Positions 8,790 to 17,047 of a DNA stretch of 52,835 nucleotides are shown here, piece after piece (position 1 is the first letter of the stretch; each line of letters opens with the position of its first letter). The notes under the pieces were generated by a model. The model made no database searches, was not told where the DNA came from, and was given only the letters and a program-made list of their open reading frames with translations. Made by a program: the position numbers and the translations under genes. Source of the stretch: Saprospiraceae bacterium (GTDB lineage: Bacteria > Bacteroidota > Bacteroidia > Chitinophagales > Saprospiraceae); assembly GCA_017996375.1 (NCBI GenBank), contig JAGOHC010000004.1, forward strand, positions 1 to 52,835, given 5' to 3'.

Positions 8790-9461
8790 TTAAAATATAA
8801 CGATAAAATAAATATTTGTTGGCAGCGATGTTTGCAAGTTGTATCCAAAGCCTTTTCTTTCTTGTTTAAATACAAAAGGACCTCCCTGCTGTATCGTATT
8901 TTTATCATTAAAAAGTCGAGCATACAGCGCGCCCTCCGTACCTAACTGTAGGCGCGAATTAATCCTAAATTGAATACCTGTTGCAACACCTGCTCCATAA
9001 CTAAATGTGTAGTTACTCAATTCAACCCGAGTCGGCTCAAATTCGCCTGCCGTGGATACACTTTTGCTATTACTATAGCCCAACACGCCGTCCGCCCCAA
9101 TATAGGTCATCCAACGCTTCGTCAATGGAAATTGCCACTCATGCCCTAAGCGTAGATTGACAAAAAAATCGTTCGTTTGAACATCAACATTATTATCCTC
9201 TGTGCGCTTTAAGCCGGATGCATCCATGCCCAATCCTATACGAAAGCCTTTGTTGTTTTTGATAGATTTGAACGTAAAGATATATGGCGTTACGGCGGTG
9301 ACATCATTCGTACTCAACATACTCAATACCAGTCGTGTGACATCCACGCCAACCTCTTTATGGCGTAAAGTATCTTGCTCGGCAAGGTGTGTTTGGGCAA
9401 ATGCGGCAACAACTGTCAGCAAAAAAAAGAGCAAAGTATAAAAGTATTTTTTCATTGTCAC
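8790..9461 (-). CDS. Predicted outer-membrane beta-barrel protein
   Basis: The 223-residue product has a clear signal peptide (KKYFYTLLFFLLTVVAAFAQ) and then alternating polar/aromatic strands such as FRIGLGMDASG, FFVNLRLGHEWQF, YTFSYGAGVATGIQFRIN and a C-terminus ending in IYFIVIF with terminal Phe, as in barrel proteins inserted by BamA. No family name can be given with certainty. It ends 42 bases before the start of the dihaem peroxidase on the same strand, so the two may be co-transcribed. The start could equally be the second Met (MKKYF) two codons in. Confidence 0.75.
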   Translation of the reverse strand: MTMKKYFYTLLFFLLTVVAAFAQTHLAEQDTLRHKEVGVDVTRLVLSMLSTNDVTAVTPYIFTFKSIKNNKGFRIGLGMDASGLKRTEDNNVDVQTNDFFVNLRLGHEWQFPLTKRWMTYIGADGVLGYSNSKSVSTAGEFEPTRVELSNYTFSYGAGVATGIQFRINSRLQLGTEGALYARLFNDKNTIQQGGPFVFKQERKGFGYNLQTSLPTNIYFIVIF

Positions 9462-9595
9462 CAGTTAGGTTTTGTATTGTTTTATAAAGATAACGTGTAT
9501 GTTTTACTTTTGTGAGGCTTGCAATCAACTTTAACACTTTGAGTGCATTTTTTTATTACTTTGTAAATATGAATGTCTATCTGATAAATATTCCC

Positions 9596-9603
9596 TACAT
9601 TTG
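9596..9603 (+). promoter_or_regulatory. -7 box (TACATTTG) upstream of lemA
   Basis: TACATTTG fits TAnnTTTG and lies 110 bases upstream of the lemA ATG at 9714. The leader would be long; another possible box (TACTTTTG) is at 9505-9512. Confidence 0.35.
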
Positions 9604-9713
9604 TAATCTGTGGAAAAAATTACCGATTGGAACTATCTTTACCCAAAAACAGTTTTATAGGTAATTTTCTAAAACAAATCAGAATAGTTAACCAAACTGC
9701 ATGTAACTTATTT

Positions 9714-10295
9714 ATGAAAACCAGTAACATTATTTTATTAGTATTATTAGCAATCGTACTGTTGCACGGCTGTAGCACCTACAATGGATTTGTCGGCAAA
9801 GACGAACAAGTGAAAAACGCTTGGGGTGATGTACAAAGTGCCTACCAACGCCGTGCCGATTTAGTACCTAACTTGGTAGAAACCGTAAAAGGTGCTGCAA
9901 ACTTTGAGCAAAAAACCCTCACCGACGTAATAGAGGCACGCGCCAAAGCTACCAGCATGACTATTGACCCCTCCAAAGCAACACCTGAGCAACTACAAGC
10001 GTATATGAACGCCCAAGGCGGGCTATCGCAAGCCTTAGGGCGATTGATGGTTGTATCAGAGCAATACCCGCAGCTACGCGCAACGGAGAGTTTCAAAGAA
10101 TTACAATCACAACTGGAAGGCACGGAAAACCGCATCAAAGTATCACGCGATAAGTACAACGCCGCCGTGACGGATTATAATGTAGGCGTACGCCGATTCC
10201 CGAGCAACCTATATGCTCGTATGTTTGGCTTCAACGCCAAGCCTCAATTTGAGGCAGACCCTTCCGCACAAAAGGCCCCACAAGTAAAGTTTTAA
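9714..10295 (+). CDS. lemA: LemA family protein
   Basis: The 193-residue product starts at an ATG followed by a hydrophobic segment ending in LLHGC (Cys20), then the LemA helical core: AWGDVQSAYQRRADLVPNLVETVKG, LSQALGRLMVVSEQYPQLRATESF, ENRIKVSRDKYNAAVTDYNVGVRRFPSNLYARMFGF. An open frame continues upstream to a TTG at 9627, but the ATG places the membrane segment at the very N-terminus as in the family, so it was chosen. LemA proteins are membrane-anchored helical bundles facing the periplasm or cell exterior; their molecular job is unsettled. Here the usual TPM-domain partner gene is absent. A strong hairpin follows the stop. Confidence 0.93.
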   Translation: MKTSNIILLVLLAIVLLHGCSTYNGFVGKDEQVKNAWGDVQSAYQRRADLVPNLVETVKGAANFEQKTLTDVIEARAKATSMTIDPSKATPEQLQAYMNAQGGLSQALGRLMVVSEQYPQLRATESFKELQSQLEGTENRIKVSRDKYNAAVTDYNVGVRRFPSNLYARMFGFNAKPQFEADPSAQKAPQVKF

Positions 10296-10312
10296 TTTAA
10301 CACACAACGATA

Positions 10313-10350
10313 TAGGGCAAGAATATAACATTACTAATATTCTTGCCCTA
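10313..10350 (+). terminator. Hairpin terminator after lemA
   Basis: TAGGGCAAGAATAT (10313-10326) pairs perfectly with ATATTCTTGCCCTA (10337-10350), a 14-bp stem with a 10-nt loop, starting 17 bases after the lemA stop. The following T run is short (ATTTG), so some read-through into the RidA-like gene is possible. Confidence 0.65.
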
Positions 10351-10375
10351 ATTTGTATTCAATATACTGCGCTGT

Positions 10376-10765
10376 ATGAAAAACAGACTAAACATTGCGT
10401 CTGGTGCAATATGGGAGGACATCATTGGATATAGCCGCGCGGTACGCATCGGGAACGTCATTGAAGTTGCCGGCACAGCACCCGCCGACGAGCACGGTGT
10501 CGTTGTGGCAAAAGGTGACGTATATACACAAACCGTTTTTTGCTTACGCAAAATTGAAAAGACTATCCACCTCGCTGGCGGCTCATTGGAAGATGTTGTA
10601 CGTACACGTCTGTTTGTAGCAGATATTACACAATGGGAAAAAATCGGACGTGCCCACGGCGAGTTTTTTGGCAACATCAAACCCGTCACCACTATGGTAG
10701 AGGTCAGCCGCCTAATAGATACCGATATGCTTATCGAAATAGAAGCTACTGCTCTTTTGTCTTAA
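10376..10765 (+). CDS. RidA/YjgF/UK114 family protein
   Basis: A 129-residue protein of the RidA fold: GNVIEVAGTAPAD near residue 26, the VRTRLFVADITQWEKIG segment containing the conserved arginine, and a C-terminal LIEIEATALLS containing the glutamate found in active members. RidA proteins are cytoplasmic trimers that hydrolyse reactive enamine/imine intermediates made by PLP enzymes; subgroup members may have other roles. It starts 26 bases after the lemA hairpin. Family certain; whether it is a true deaminase is inferred from the arginine and glutamate only. Confidence 0.88.
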   Translation: MKNRLNIASGAIWEDIIGYSRAVRIGNVIEVAGTAPADEHGVVVAKGDVYTQTVFCLRKIEKTIHLAGGSLEDVVRTRLFVADITQWEKIGRAHGEFFGNIKPVTTMVEVSRLIDTDMLIEIEATALLS

Positions 10766-10786
10766 AGCAACCGCTAACAACACAAA

Positions 10787-11701
10787 TCACCTACCTTGTA
10801 GCAAAAAACGCATTGGTATCACCAATCGCGCACTCCAGGACCGTTCAGAGTGGTCAGCACCTTCAAACGCCCGCGTCATACAGTTGTGTGAACGGTAACC
10901 CTTGCTCTTCACCGTTCTATCAATACGCAACTGATGTGGTTTGTATAAACTATCAAGCGTAGCTGTTCCGTAGTCAAAGTATAAGCGATGGTCTTTTGGC
11001 GATGGTAAGTTTTTTTTGAGATACGTATTGAACGCATCCATAATTGGTAGTGGCGACTCCTTAAAAAAAGTGCTGCCAATCCAATGAGTAGAAATACAAG
11101 CTGCAGCCCCAAATACTTCAGGATACTCGCAAATGGCGTACAATGAAATCAGCCCACCCATACTCGAACCCGCAATAAATGTATGCGCCTTATCCGCTTG
11201 TGTAGCGTATGTTTTATCTATAAACGGTTTCAATTCGGCAGTTAAAAACTGTAAATAATTATCCGCCAGGGGTTTGTCTCGTAAGTTGAGCGATACGATG
11301 GAGTCACGTAGCGACGGGCGCAACGCATTTAGAGGCTTTTGCGGAAAGTATTCGGCATGGCGGTACTTATCGTTGTTCCAAATGCCAACAACGATGCACG
11401 TAGGCGCCCCCTCGTTGAACATAGCACATAGCAGCTCATCTACTTTCCATTCTTGCTTATTCCAAGTAGTGGTACTATCGTACAACATTTGTCCGTCGTG
11501 CATATACACGACCGGATAGCGTTGAGCTATATTGTAATTTGGCGGAAGCCAAACGTCAATATTTCGTGTATCCACATACTTGGATTCAAATTTGTGCCGA
11601 ACAATATTGCCACAACTAACCATTGGCTGGGCTATTGCTGAAAGCAAACACCAACTTACAAGAAGGCACAAAAGCAGCATTTTAAGAATTCGTGTTTTCA
11701 T
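10787..11701 (-). CDS. Secreted alpha/beta hydrolase, esterase D / enterochelin esterase-like
   Basis: The 304-residue product has a signal peptide (LLLCLLVSWCLLSAIAQ) and an esterase-type alpha/beta hydrolase fold. The nucleophile is Ser180 in G178-S-S-M-G182, the HDG segment (VVYMHDGQMLYD, about 65-74) is typical of the putative-esterase (Esterase D) family, and a late His284 in GADHSERSW can complete the triad. The substrate is unknown; relatives include feruloyl, acetyl-xylan and siderophore esterases. It lies 39 bases downstream of rimO on the same strand and may be co-transcribed. A distant paralogue without an obvious signal peptide is at 49012-49833. Confidence 0.85.
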   Translation of the reverse strand: MKTRILKMLLLCLLVSWCLLSAIAQPMVSCGNIVRHKFESKYVDTRNIDVWLPPNYNIAQRYPVVYMHDGQMLYDSTTTWNKQEWKVDELLCAMFNEGAPTCIVVGIWNNDKYRHAEYFPQKPLNALRPSLRDSIVSLNLRDKPLADNYLQFLTAELKPFIDKTYATQADKAHTFIAGSSMGGLISLYAICEYPEVFGAAACISTHWIGSTFFKESPLPIMDAFNTYLKKNLPSPKDHRLYFDYGTATLDSLYKPHQLRIDRTVKSKGYRSHNCMTRAFEGADHSERSWSARLVIPMRFLLQGR

Positions 11702-11740
11702 AAAGTTATTGTAAAATTTTAACCCTACTAAAAATACTTC

Positions 11741-13054
11741 TTACTTTGCCACCTCCCCGTACAAATCATATTCTTCAGCATCTGTGATGCGAATATCTGC
11801 AAAATCGCCGATGCGAATGTACTGTGTGGCAGCATCTACCAATACTTCATTATCGACTTCGGGTGAGTCGCCTTCGGTGCGCCCGACAAAAAACTGCCCT
11901 TCCTTTCTGTCAAAAATCGTTTTAAATTTTTTGCCTATTTTTGCCTGATTTTTTTCGAGAGAAATGGTTTGTTGTAATTCCATCAGCCTATTGGCGCGTT
12001 CCTGTTTTATTTCAGTTGGTACATCATCCTCCATTTCATATGCCGATGTACTCTCTTCATGTGAATATTGAAATACCCCTACGCGGTCGAAGCGTTCATG
12101 TTCAGCGAAGCGACAAAGGTGTTCAAACTCTGCATCTGTTTCGCCCGGAAATCCTACTAAAAAAGTGGTTCGCAAGGTAATATCCGGAACGGCATTTTTG
12201 ATAGCATCAATCAGCTCCCACGTTTCTTTTTGTGTAATCTGTCGGCGCATTCGTTGCAGCACACCATCGTGTGCATGTTGCAAAGGAATATCTAAGTAGT
12301 TACAGATTTCCGGTCGCTCCGCCATCACAGGCAAAATCTCCATTGGAAATTTACTCGGGTACGCATAATGCAGGCGAATCCAATCAATGCCATCCACATC
12401 CGCAAGGGCATGGAGCAAGCGGGGCAACTCGCGCTTTTTGTATAAATCTAATCCGTAATAGGTTAGCTCTTGCGCGATGAGTAGTAATTCTTTTACGCCG
12501 TGTCTGGCTAAGTTTTTTACTTCTTGTACTAAGGTTTCGATAGGCTTAGAAATGTGTTTTCCGCGCATCAACGGGATGGCACAAAAAGAGCAGGTGCGGT
12601 TACAACCTTCCGATATTTTCAGGTAGGCATAATGTTGAGGTGTGGTGATGTATCGCTCGCCGATGAGGTCATGTTTGTAGTCGGCATTCAGTTTGTTTAA
12701 CAAAGCGGGCAATTCTAACGTACCGAAATAGGCATCTACTTCGGGTATTTCTTGTTCTAAATCATCTTTATAACGTTGTGATAAACAACCCGTTACGTAA
12801 AGTTTGTCAATATTGCCACGCTTTTTTACATCAGCATATTGCAAAATAGTGTTAATGGATTCTTCTTTTGCTAAATCAATAAAACCACAGGTGTTGATAA
12901 TGATAATGTTGGCATCATCGCTATTACTATCGTGCATCACATCGTATTGGTTGCCCCGTAATTGGGTGATGATATTTTCGGAGTCCACCAAATTTTTGGA
13001 ACACCCCAACGTAATGACGTTTACCTTACTTTTTTTTAATGTTTTTGTTTTCAC
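11741..13054 (-). CDS. rimO: Ribosomal protein S12 methylthiotransferase RimO
   Basis: A 437-residue MiaB/RimO-type radical SAM enzyme. The N-terminal UPF0004 domain supplies Cys18, Cys56 and Cys90 for the auxiliary iron-sulphur cluster; the radical SAM cluster is bound by Cys151, Cys155 and Cys158 (EGCNRTCSFCAIP). A TRAM-like C-terminal domain holds the substrate. The sequence around the radical-SAM motif (FCAIPLMRGKHISKP) is the RimO rather than MiaB form. It adds a methylthio group to an aspartate of ribosomal protein S12. A -7 box is found 120 bases upstream. Confidence 0.96.
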   Translation of the reverse strand: MKTKTLKKSKVNVITLGCSKNLVDSENIITQLRGNQYDVMHDSNSDDANIIIINTCGFIDLAKEESINTILQYADVKKRGNIDKLYVTGCLSQRYKDDLEQEIPEVDAYFGTLELPALLNKLNADYKHDLIGERYITTPQHYAYLKISEGCNRTCSFCAIPLMRGKHISKPIETLVQEVKNLARHGVKELLLIAQELTYYGLDLYKKRELPRLLHALADVDGIDWIRLHYAYPSKFPMEILPVMAERPEICNYLDIPLQHAHDGVLQRMRRQITQKETWELIDAIKNAVPDITLRTTFLVGFPGETDAEFEHLCRFAEHERFDRVGVFQYSHEESTSAYEMEDDVPTEIKQERANRLMELQQTISLEKNQAKIGKKFKTIFDRKEGQFFVGRTEGDSPEVDNEVLVDAATQYIRIGDFADIRITDAEEYDLYGEVAK

Positions 13055-13174
13055 AAAATTGAAATGATTATGTAATGTAAATTAAAACAAACAGCATCCT
13101 CAAAAAATCAGTTTCCGACAACCGAAGTGCCAATATGAACGCTCTGTTTCATTTATCATATCTAATTCGCCGCA

Positions 13175-13182
13175 CAAAGGTA
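13175..13182 (-). promoter_or_regulatory. -7 box (TACCTTTG) upstream of rimO
   Basis: Minus-strand TACCTTTG fits TAnnTTTG, about 120 bases before the rimO ATG. It lies near the divergent box at 13223-13230. Confidence 0.45.
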
Positions 13183-13222
13183 GTCTTTTTTAAGATTGTT
13201 TTCATTTTTCCAACAACATCGC

Positions 13223-13230
13223 TACCTTTG
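13223..13230 (+). promoter_or_regulatory. -7 box (TACCTTTG) upstream of the DUF4956 gene
   Basis: TACCTTTG matches TAnnTTTG and lies 32 bases upstream of the ATG at 13263. It forms a divergent promoter pair with the rimO box. Confidence 0.5.
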
Positions 13231-13262
13231 CAACCCGACAAAAAAATGCATTTTAAACCATT

Positions 13263-13949
13263 ATGCTGGAAGAATTTCAGACCATCAATATATTCCCTGT
13301 CACCGCTGCCGATGTGTTGAGCAACCTGTTGGCTGCCTTGATATGCGGTATTGCGCTGTCGCTGATTTATCGCGCCACCTATCGTGGCCCTTCCTATTCT
13401 GCTTCCTTCGTCAATGCCATTGTTATGCTCTGCCTCATAGCAGCACTCATCATATTAGTAATTGGCAACAACCTTGCCCGGGCTTTTGGCTTAGTAGGCG
13501 CAATGAGCATCATCCGCTTCCGCACCGCCGTGCGCGACACGATGGATATGGTGTTCATCTTTTTATCGCTGGCTATCGGCATGGCTTGTGGCGTGGGGTT
13601 AAAAGTTGTGGCATTAATCGGCGTATTGGTGGCAGGCATCATTATCATTATACTAACCTATACCAACTTCGCACAACCGCGTAAACGGCTTTACCTTTTG
13701 CAGTTAGCGTATGACATGAACAAAATTAACTCGCTCGAATTAGAAAAATTATTGGCAAAAAATTGCAAATCAAGTAAATTAGTGAACATCAAAAATTACG
13801 GCAACGGCAAAGATATTGAAGCATTTTACCATGTGTCTTTTCGTACAAAAGCATCCGCCGAAACGCTCACACGCCAGCTTAACAGCGTAGAAGGCATCCG
13901 CCAAACTCAGGTGTTTTTTGATGAAGATGATATTAATGCACCAAGTTAA
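13263..13949 (+). CDS. DUF4956 family inner-membrane protein
   Basis: The 228-residue product has four hydrophobic segments (about 18-36, 49-67, 97-112, 113-133) and the DUF4956 hallmark GNNLARAFGLVGAMSIIRFRTAVRDTMDMVFIF (68-100, described by its GNN, GAMSIIRFRT and RDT elements), followed by a soluble C-terminal domain of about 90 residues. In many genomes DUF4956 genes accompany VTC-type polyphosphate polymerase or CotH genes; neither is seen here. The function is unknown. It is followed after 29 bases by rsmG on the same strand, a likely operon. Confidence 0.88.
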   Translation: MLEEFQTINIFPVTAADVLSNLLAALICGIALSLIYRATYRGPSYSASFVNAIVMLCLIAALIILVIGNNLARAFGLVGAMSIIRFRTAVRDTMDMVFIFLSLAIGMACGVGLKVVALIGVLVAGIIIIILTYTNFAQPRKRLYLLQLAYDMNKINSLELEKLLAKNCKSSKLVNIKNYGNGKDIEAFYHVSFRTKASAETLTRQLNSVEGIRQTQVFFDEDDINAPS

Positions 13950-13978
13950 AACAAACTAAACAAACTGCATATATCTAC

Positions 13979-14605
13979 ATGGATACCATCACACGTTACT
14001 TTCCGGATTTAACCACACATCAACAGCAACAACTTGCACAACTACAACCGCTATACACCGATTGGAACGCAAAAATTAATGTCATCTCCCGTAAGGATAT
14101 TGACCAACTTTATACACACCATGTTTTGCACTCGCTCGCAATCGCCAAAGTAATGCGCTTCGTGCCACAAACTAAGGTACTCGATTTAGGAACGGGCGGT
14201 GGCTTCCCGGGCATTCCCTTAGCCATCTTGTTTCCTGAGGCGCAGTTCAAATTAGTAGACAGCATCGGAAAAAAATTAAAAGTAGCAATGGGTGTGGCAG
14301 AAGCCATCGGACTGAAAAATGTTTCGGTACAGCACACTCGTGCAGAGGATATGAAAGAGCGATTCGATTTTGTGGTGTCGCGTGCCGTTGCGGATTTAGG
14401 GCAGTTGTTAGCGTGGAGTCGCAAGCTCATTCACCACAACCATAAAAATGCATTGCCCAACGGCTGGTTTATCTTAAAAGGTGGCAATGTTCCTGTAGAA
14501 ATAAAAGCACTGCCTGGCAAAGAATATACCGAACTAACGCCCGTCAGTCAACATTTTGCGGAAGCATATTTTCAGGAGAAATACGTGGTGTATGTGCAGG
14601 CTTAG
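13979..14605 (+). CDS. rsmG: 16S rRNA (guanine-527-N7)-methyltransferase RsmG
   Basis: A 208-residue Rossmann methyltransferase with the RsmG/GidB SAM-binding signature VLDLGTGGGFPGIPLA at 67-82, LVDSIGKKLKVA for the acidic ribose ligand, and the FDFVVSRAVADL segment. Length is normal for the family. It methylates G527 in the decoding region of 16S rRNA. Together with the upstream DUF4956 gene it probably forms a two-gene operon, convergent with the ABC exporter. mnmG, its partner in many genomes, is far away at 37476. Confidence 0.96.
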   Translation: MDTITRYFPDLTTHQQQQLAQLQPLYTDWNAKINVISRKDIDQLYTHHVLHSLAIAKVMRFVPQTKVLDLGTGGGFPGIPLAILFPEAQFKLVDSIGKKLKVAMGVAEAIGLKNVSVQHTRAEDMKERFDFVVSRAVADLGQLLAWSRKLIHHNHKNALPNGWFILKGGNVPVEIKALPGKEYTELTPVSQHFAEAYFQEKYVVYVQA

Positions 14606-14615
14606 TAGGGCACAA

Positions 14616-16445
14616 TCAAAACGTTTGCAAGGCAACCAATTTAGCGTATTCGCCATTCTGCTTTTGTAGTAACATATCGTGTGTGCCGCGTTCTACGATG
14701 CTTCCATTTTTCATAACAACTATCTCATCGGCGTGCTGAATGGTCGAAAGTCGGTGTGCAATAATTATTGCTGTGCGGTTTTGCATGAGTGCCACCAACG
14801 CAGCTTGTACTAACTGCTCCGACTCCGAGTCGAGGGCAGAAGTAGCTTCATCCAAAATGAGGATAGGTGGATTTTTTAAAATAGCGCGTGCAATAGTTAG
14901 GCGCTGGCGTTGTCCGCCACTTAATTTCATGCCTCTATCGCCGATATTGGTTTTGTACCCATGCTCCGTTTGCAGAATAAAATCATGTGCATTAGCAACT
15001 TTAGCTGCTGCCATAACATCCTCTTCTGTTACGTCTTTTTTACCAAAAACGATGTTGTTATAAATGGTATCATTAAACAAAATTGCTTCTTGCGTGACGA
15101 TGCCAATTTGTGTTCGCAGGTCGTATAATTTCAGTTGTCGAATATCCGCGCCGTCAATCAAAATAGTGCCATCCGTCACATCATAGAAGCGTGGTAGCAA
15201 ATCTATCAGCGTGGACTTTCCTGCACCCGACATACCCACCAATGCAACCACTTTTCCTTTTGGTATAGTCAGGTCAATATTTTTTAGTACCCAATCTGTA
15301 TCTTGTTTGTAGCGAAAAGAAACTTTTTTGTATTCAATTTTATCTGTAAATGTTGCCAACGCTTGTGCTTGTGGCACATCCTGAATAGTAACGGGTGCAT
15401 CTAAAATAGTTTCGATGCGCTCCATTGAGGCAATGCCTTTTTGAATGTTGTAGAACGCACTCGAAAACGTTTTAGCGGGGTCAATTACACTAAAAAAAGC
15501 ATATAAAAAAACGATGAACCCCGAAGGGTTCAACAGCCCTTGTTGCACCTCTCTGAAGCCATACCATATCAACACTGCTACAATGGCAACACCCAAAAAT
15601 TCAGACAATGGCGATGCCAAATCGCGCTTTCGAGCAATGCGAACTACTGCTCTGCGATATGCATTGTTTTCTTTCAAAAAGGTATGATGCTGATGTCGCT
15701 CTGCATTGAATCCTTTGACTATTCGCAAGCCACCAATCGTCTCTTCGATTATTGAAATGAGGTTGCTGAGTTTTTCTTGTGCTAGTGTAGAATCCTTGCG
15801 TAGCAATTTACCGATTCCACCGATGACTATTGCCGTAAAAGCAATAAGTACCAGCACAAAAACGGTAAGGTGCGGGCTAAGCAAAACCATCATCAAAACA
15901 CTTCCTATTATCATAAGTGGCGCACGGACAACCGTTTCCAATACATTCAAAATACTCCAATCAATTTCTTGCACATCATTGCTGATACGCGTGAGTAGGT
16001 CGCCTTTGCGCTCCTCGCTGAAGTAAGCTAAGGGCAGGGATGTCACTTTGTTAAATAGTTGCTGCCGCAAATCACGTACAATGCCGTTGCGAGCAGGTGA
16101 AATGAAATAAAGGGATAAATAGCGAAATAGATTGCGGAAAAAGTAGATAATAACAATGGCTACACACAACAATATAAGCGCATGTTCCTTTCCGTTTTGT
16201 ATGATTATCTGACTGAGTTGGTAATAAAAATGCTCGGTCAGCGATTTGATATTAGTGATACTTAGTGGCGTTGTCGGTGGCTGCCGCACAATCTGCTCTT
16301 GCCCTAACAGCAGCTCTAAAAATGGTTTCAGTGCCGGGATGCTGATAACCGAGAATGCCACCATCAGGAGGTTACAAATAATGTTGAGTATGACAAATGT
16401 TTTGTAAGGGCGCAAATATGCTACCAGTCGCCAAAAGCTTTTCAA
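14616..16445 (-). CDS. ABC transporter, MsbA-like exporter (fused membrane and ATPase domains)
   Basis: A 609-residue half-transporter. Residues 1-320 hold a six-helix type IV (ABC1) membrane domain; the nucleotide-binding domain follows with Walker A GMSGAGKST at 404-412, signature LSGGQRQR near 517, and Walker B ILILDEATSALD near 540. The architecture and length match lipid/multidrug exporters such as MsbA, acting as homodimers in the inner membrane. Its ATG overlaps the stop of the upstream methyltransferase by 4 bases, so the two are translationally coupled. Lipid A flipping is plausible but not proved by sequence. Confidence 0.9.
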   Translation of the reverse strand: MKSFWRLVAYLRPYKTFVILNIICNLLMVAFSVISIPALKPFLELLLGQEQIVRQPPTTPLSITNIKSLTEHFYYQLSQIIIQNGKEHALILLCVAIVIIYFFRNLFRYLSLYFISPARNGIVRDLRQQLFNKVTSLPLAYFSEERKGDLLTRISNDVQEIDWSILNVLETVVRAPLMIIGSVLMMVLLSPHLTVFVLVLIAFTAIVIGGIGKLLRKDSTLAQEKLSNLISIIEETIGGLRIVKGFNAERHQHHTFLKENNAYRRAVVRIARKRDLASPLSEFLGVAIVAVLIWYGFREVQQGLLNPSGFIVFLYAFFSVIDPAKTFSSAFYNIQKGIASMERIETILDAPVTIQDVPQAQALATFTDKIEYKKVSFRYKQDTDWVLKNIDLTIPKGKVVALVGMSGAGKSTLIDLLPRFYDVTDGTILIDGADIRQLKLYDLRTQIGIVTQEAILFNDTIYNNIVFGKKDVTEEDVMAAAKVANAHDFILQTEHGYKTNIGDRGMKLSGGQRQRLTIARAILKNPPILILDEATSALDSESEQLVQAALVALMQNRTAIIIAHRLSTIQHADEIVVMKNGSIVERGTHDMLLQKQNGEYAKLVALQTF

Positions 16446-17047
16446 CGGTTTATTTTTTTACAAATGAGTATAAATGCGGGAGGGATATTTCGTGGCTCGA
16501 ATTTTACGCTGACTTCTTCAAAAATTTTCAAGTACATTTTTTTTACCATCAGTGAATAGTGAAATTGAATAAAAAGTCCGCTCATGCGAAGGTGTTTTTT
16601 TGCCTGTTCAACAATCGTCACGGCGAGGTCATCCGGCAGCATGACAAACGGAATAGCGGAAACGATGTAATCCGCGAAAGCGCAATCATGTTGCTTCAGG
16701 TACTTTCCGATATACTCGGCAGAATCCTTAATAACTACTAAGCGTTTATCTTTTATGTCGCGGAGCTTTTCGCAAAACACTTCGTTCACCTCAAACGCTA
16801 ACAACCGCGCATCGGGGCGCATATTTTCTAATATGTACTCTGTAATAACGCCATCGCCAGCTCCCAGTTCTACTAAGCACTTTGCTTCTGCAAAATTGAT
16901 TGGCTCAATCATAGCTTGGCACAAATACTTGGAACTGCGAGCTATAGTGCCTGTGGTTCTCAAGTTTTTGATGCTTTCTCTGATAAAGTCTACATTCACA
17001 CGTTTGTTTTTTTTAGGCAATTCATCATGCATATCACTCGCCATCAT
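16442..17047 (-). CDS. Class I SAM methyltransferase, PmtA / rRNA-dimethylase-like
   Basis: The 201-residue product carries SAM motif I as LVELGAGDGVITEYI (58-72), an acidic loop LLAFEVNE (80-87) and a motif IV-like ADYIVSAIPFVML. The GDGVITEYIL start with SAIPF rather than NPPY resembles bacterial phospholipid N-methyltransferases, which share ancestry with KsgA-type rRNA dimethylases. The substrate could therefore be a lipid headgroup. The gene overlaps the upstream OmpA-type gene by 14 bases and the downstream exporter by 4, showing tight coupling. A second Met one codon in is an equally good start. Confidence 0.72.
   Translation of the reverse strand: MMASDMHDELPKKNKRVNVDFIRESIKNLRTTGTIARSSKYLCQAMIEPINFAEAKCLVELGAGDGVITEYILENMRPDARLLAFEVNEVFCEKLRDIKDKRLVVIKDSAEYIGKYLKQHDCAFADYIVSAIPFVMLPDDLAVTIVEQAKKHLRMSGLFIQFHYSLMVKKMYLKIFEEVSVKFEPRNIPPAFILICKKINR

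Noticed and set aside
9627-9713. Upstream extension of lemA from a TTG codon
   Set aside because: It would put 29 residues before the membrane segment that normally begins LemA proteins.
13196-13684. Plus-strand frame of 162 codons overlapping the DUF4956 gene
   Set aside because: The product is a low-quality His/Arg/Cys-rich string in the wrong frame of a clear membrane protein.
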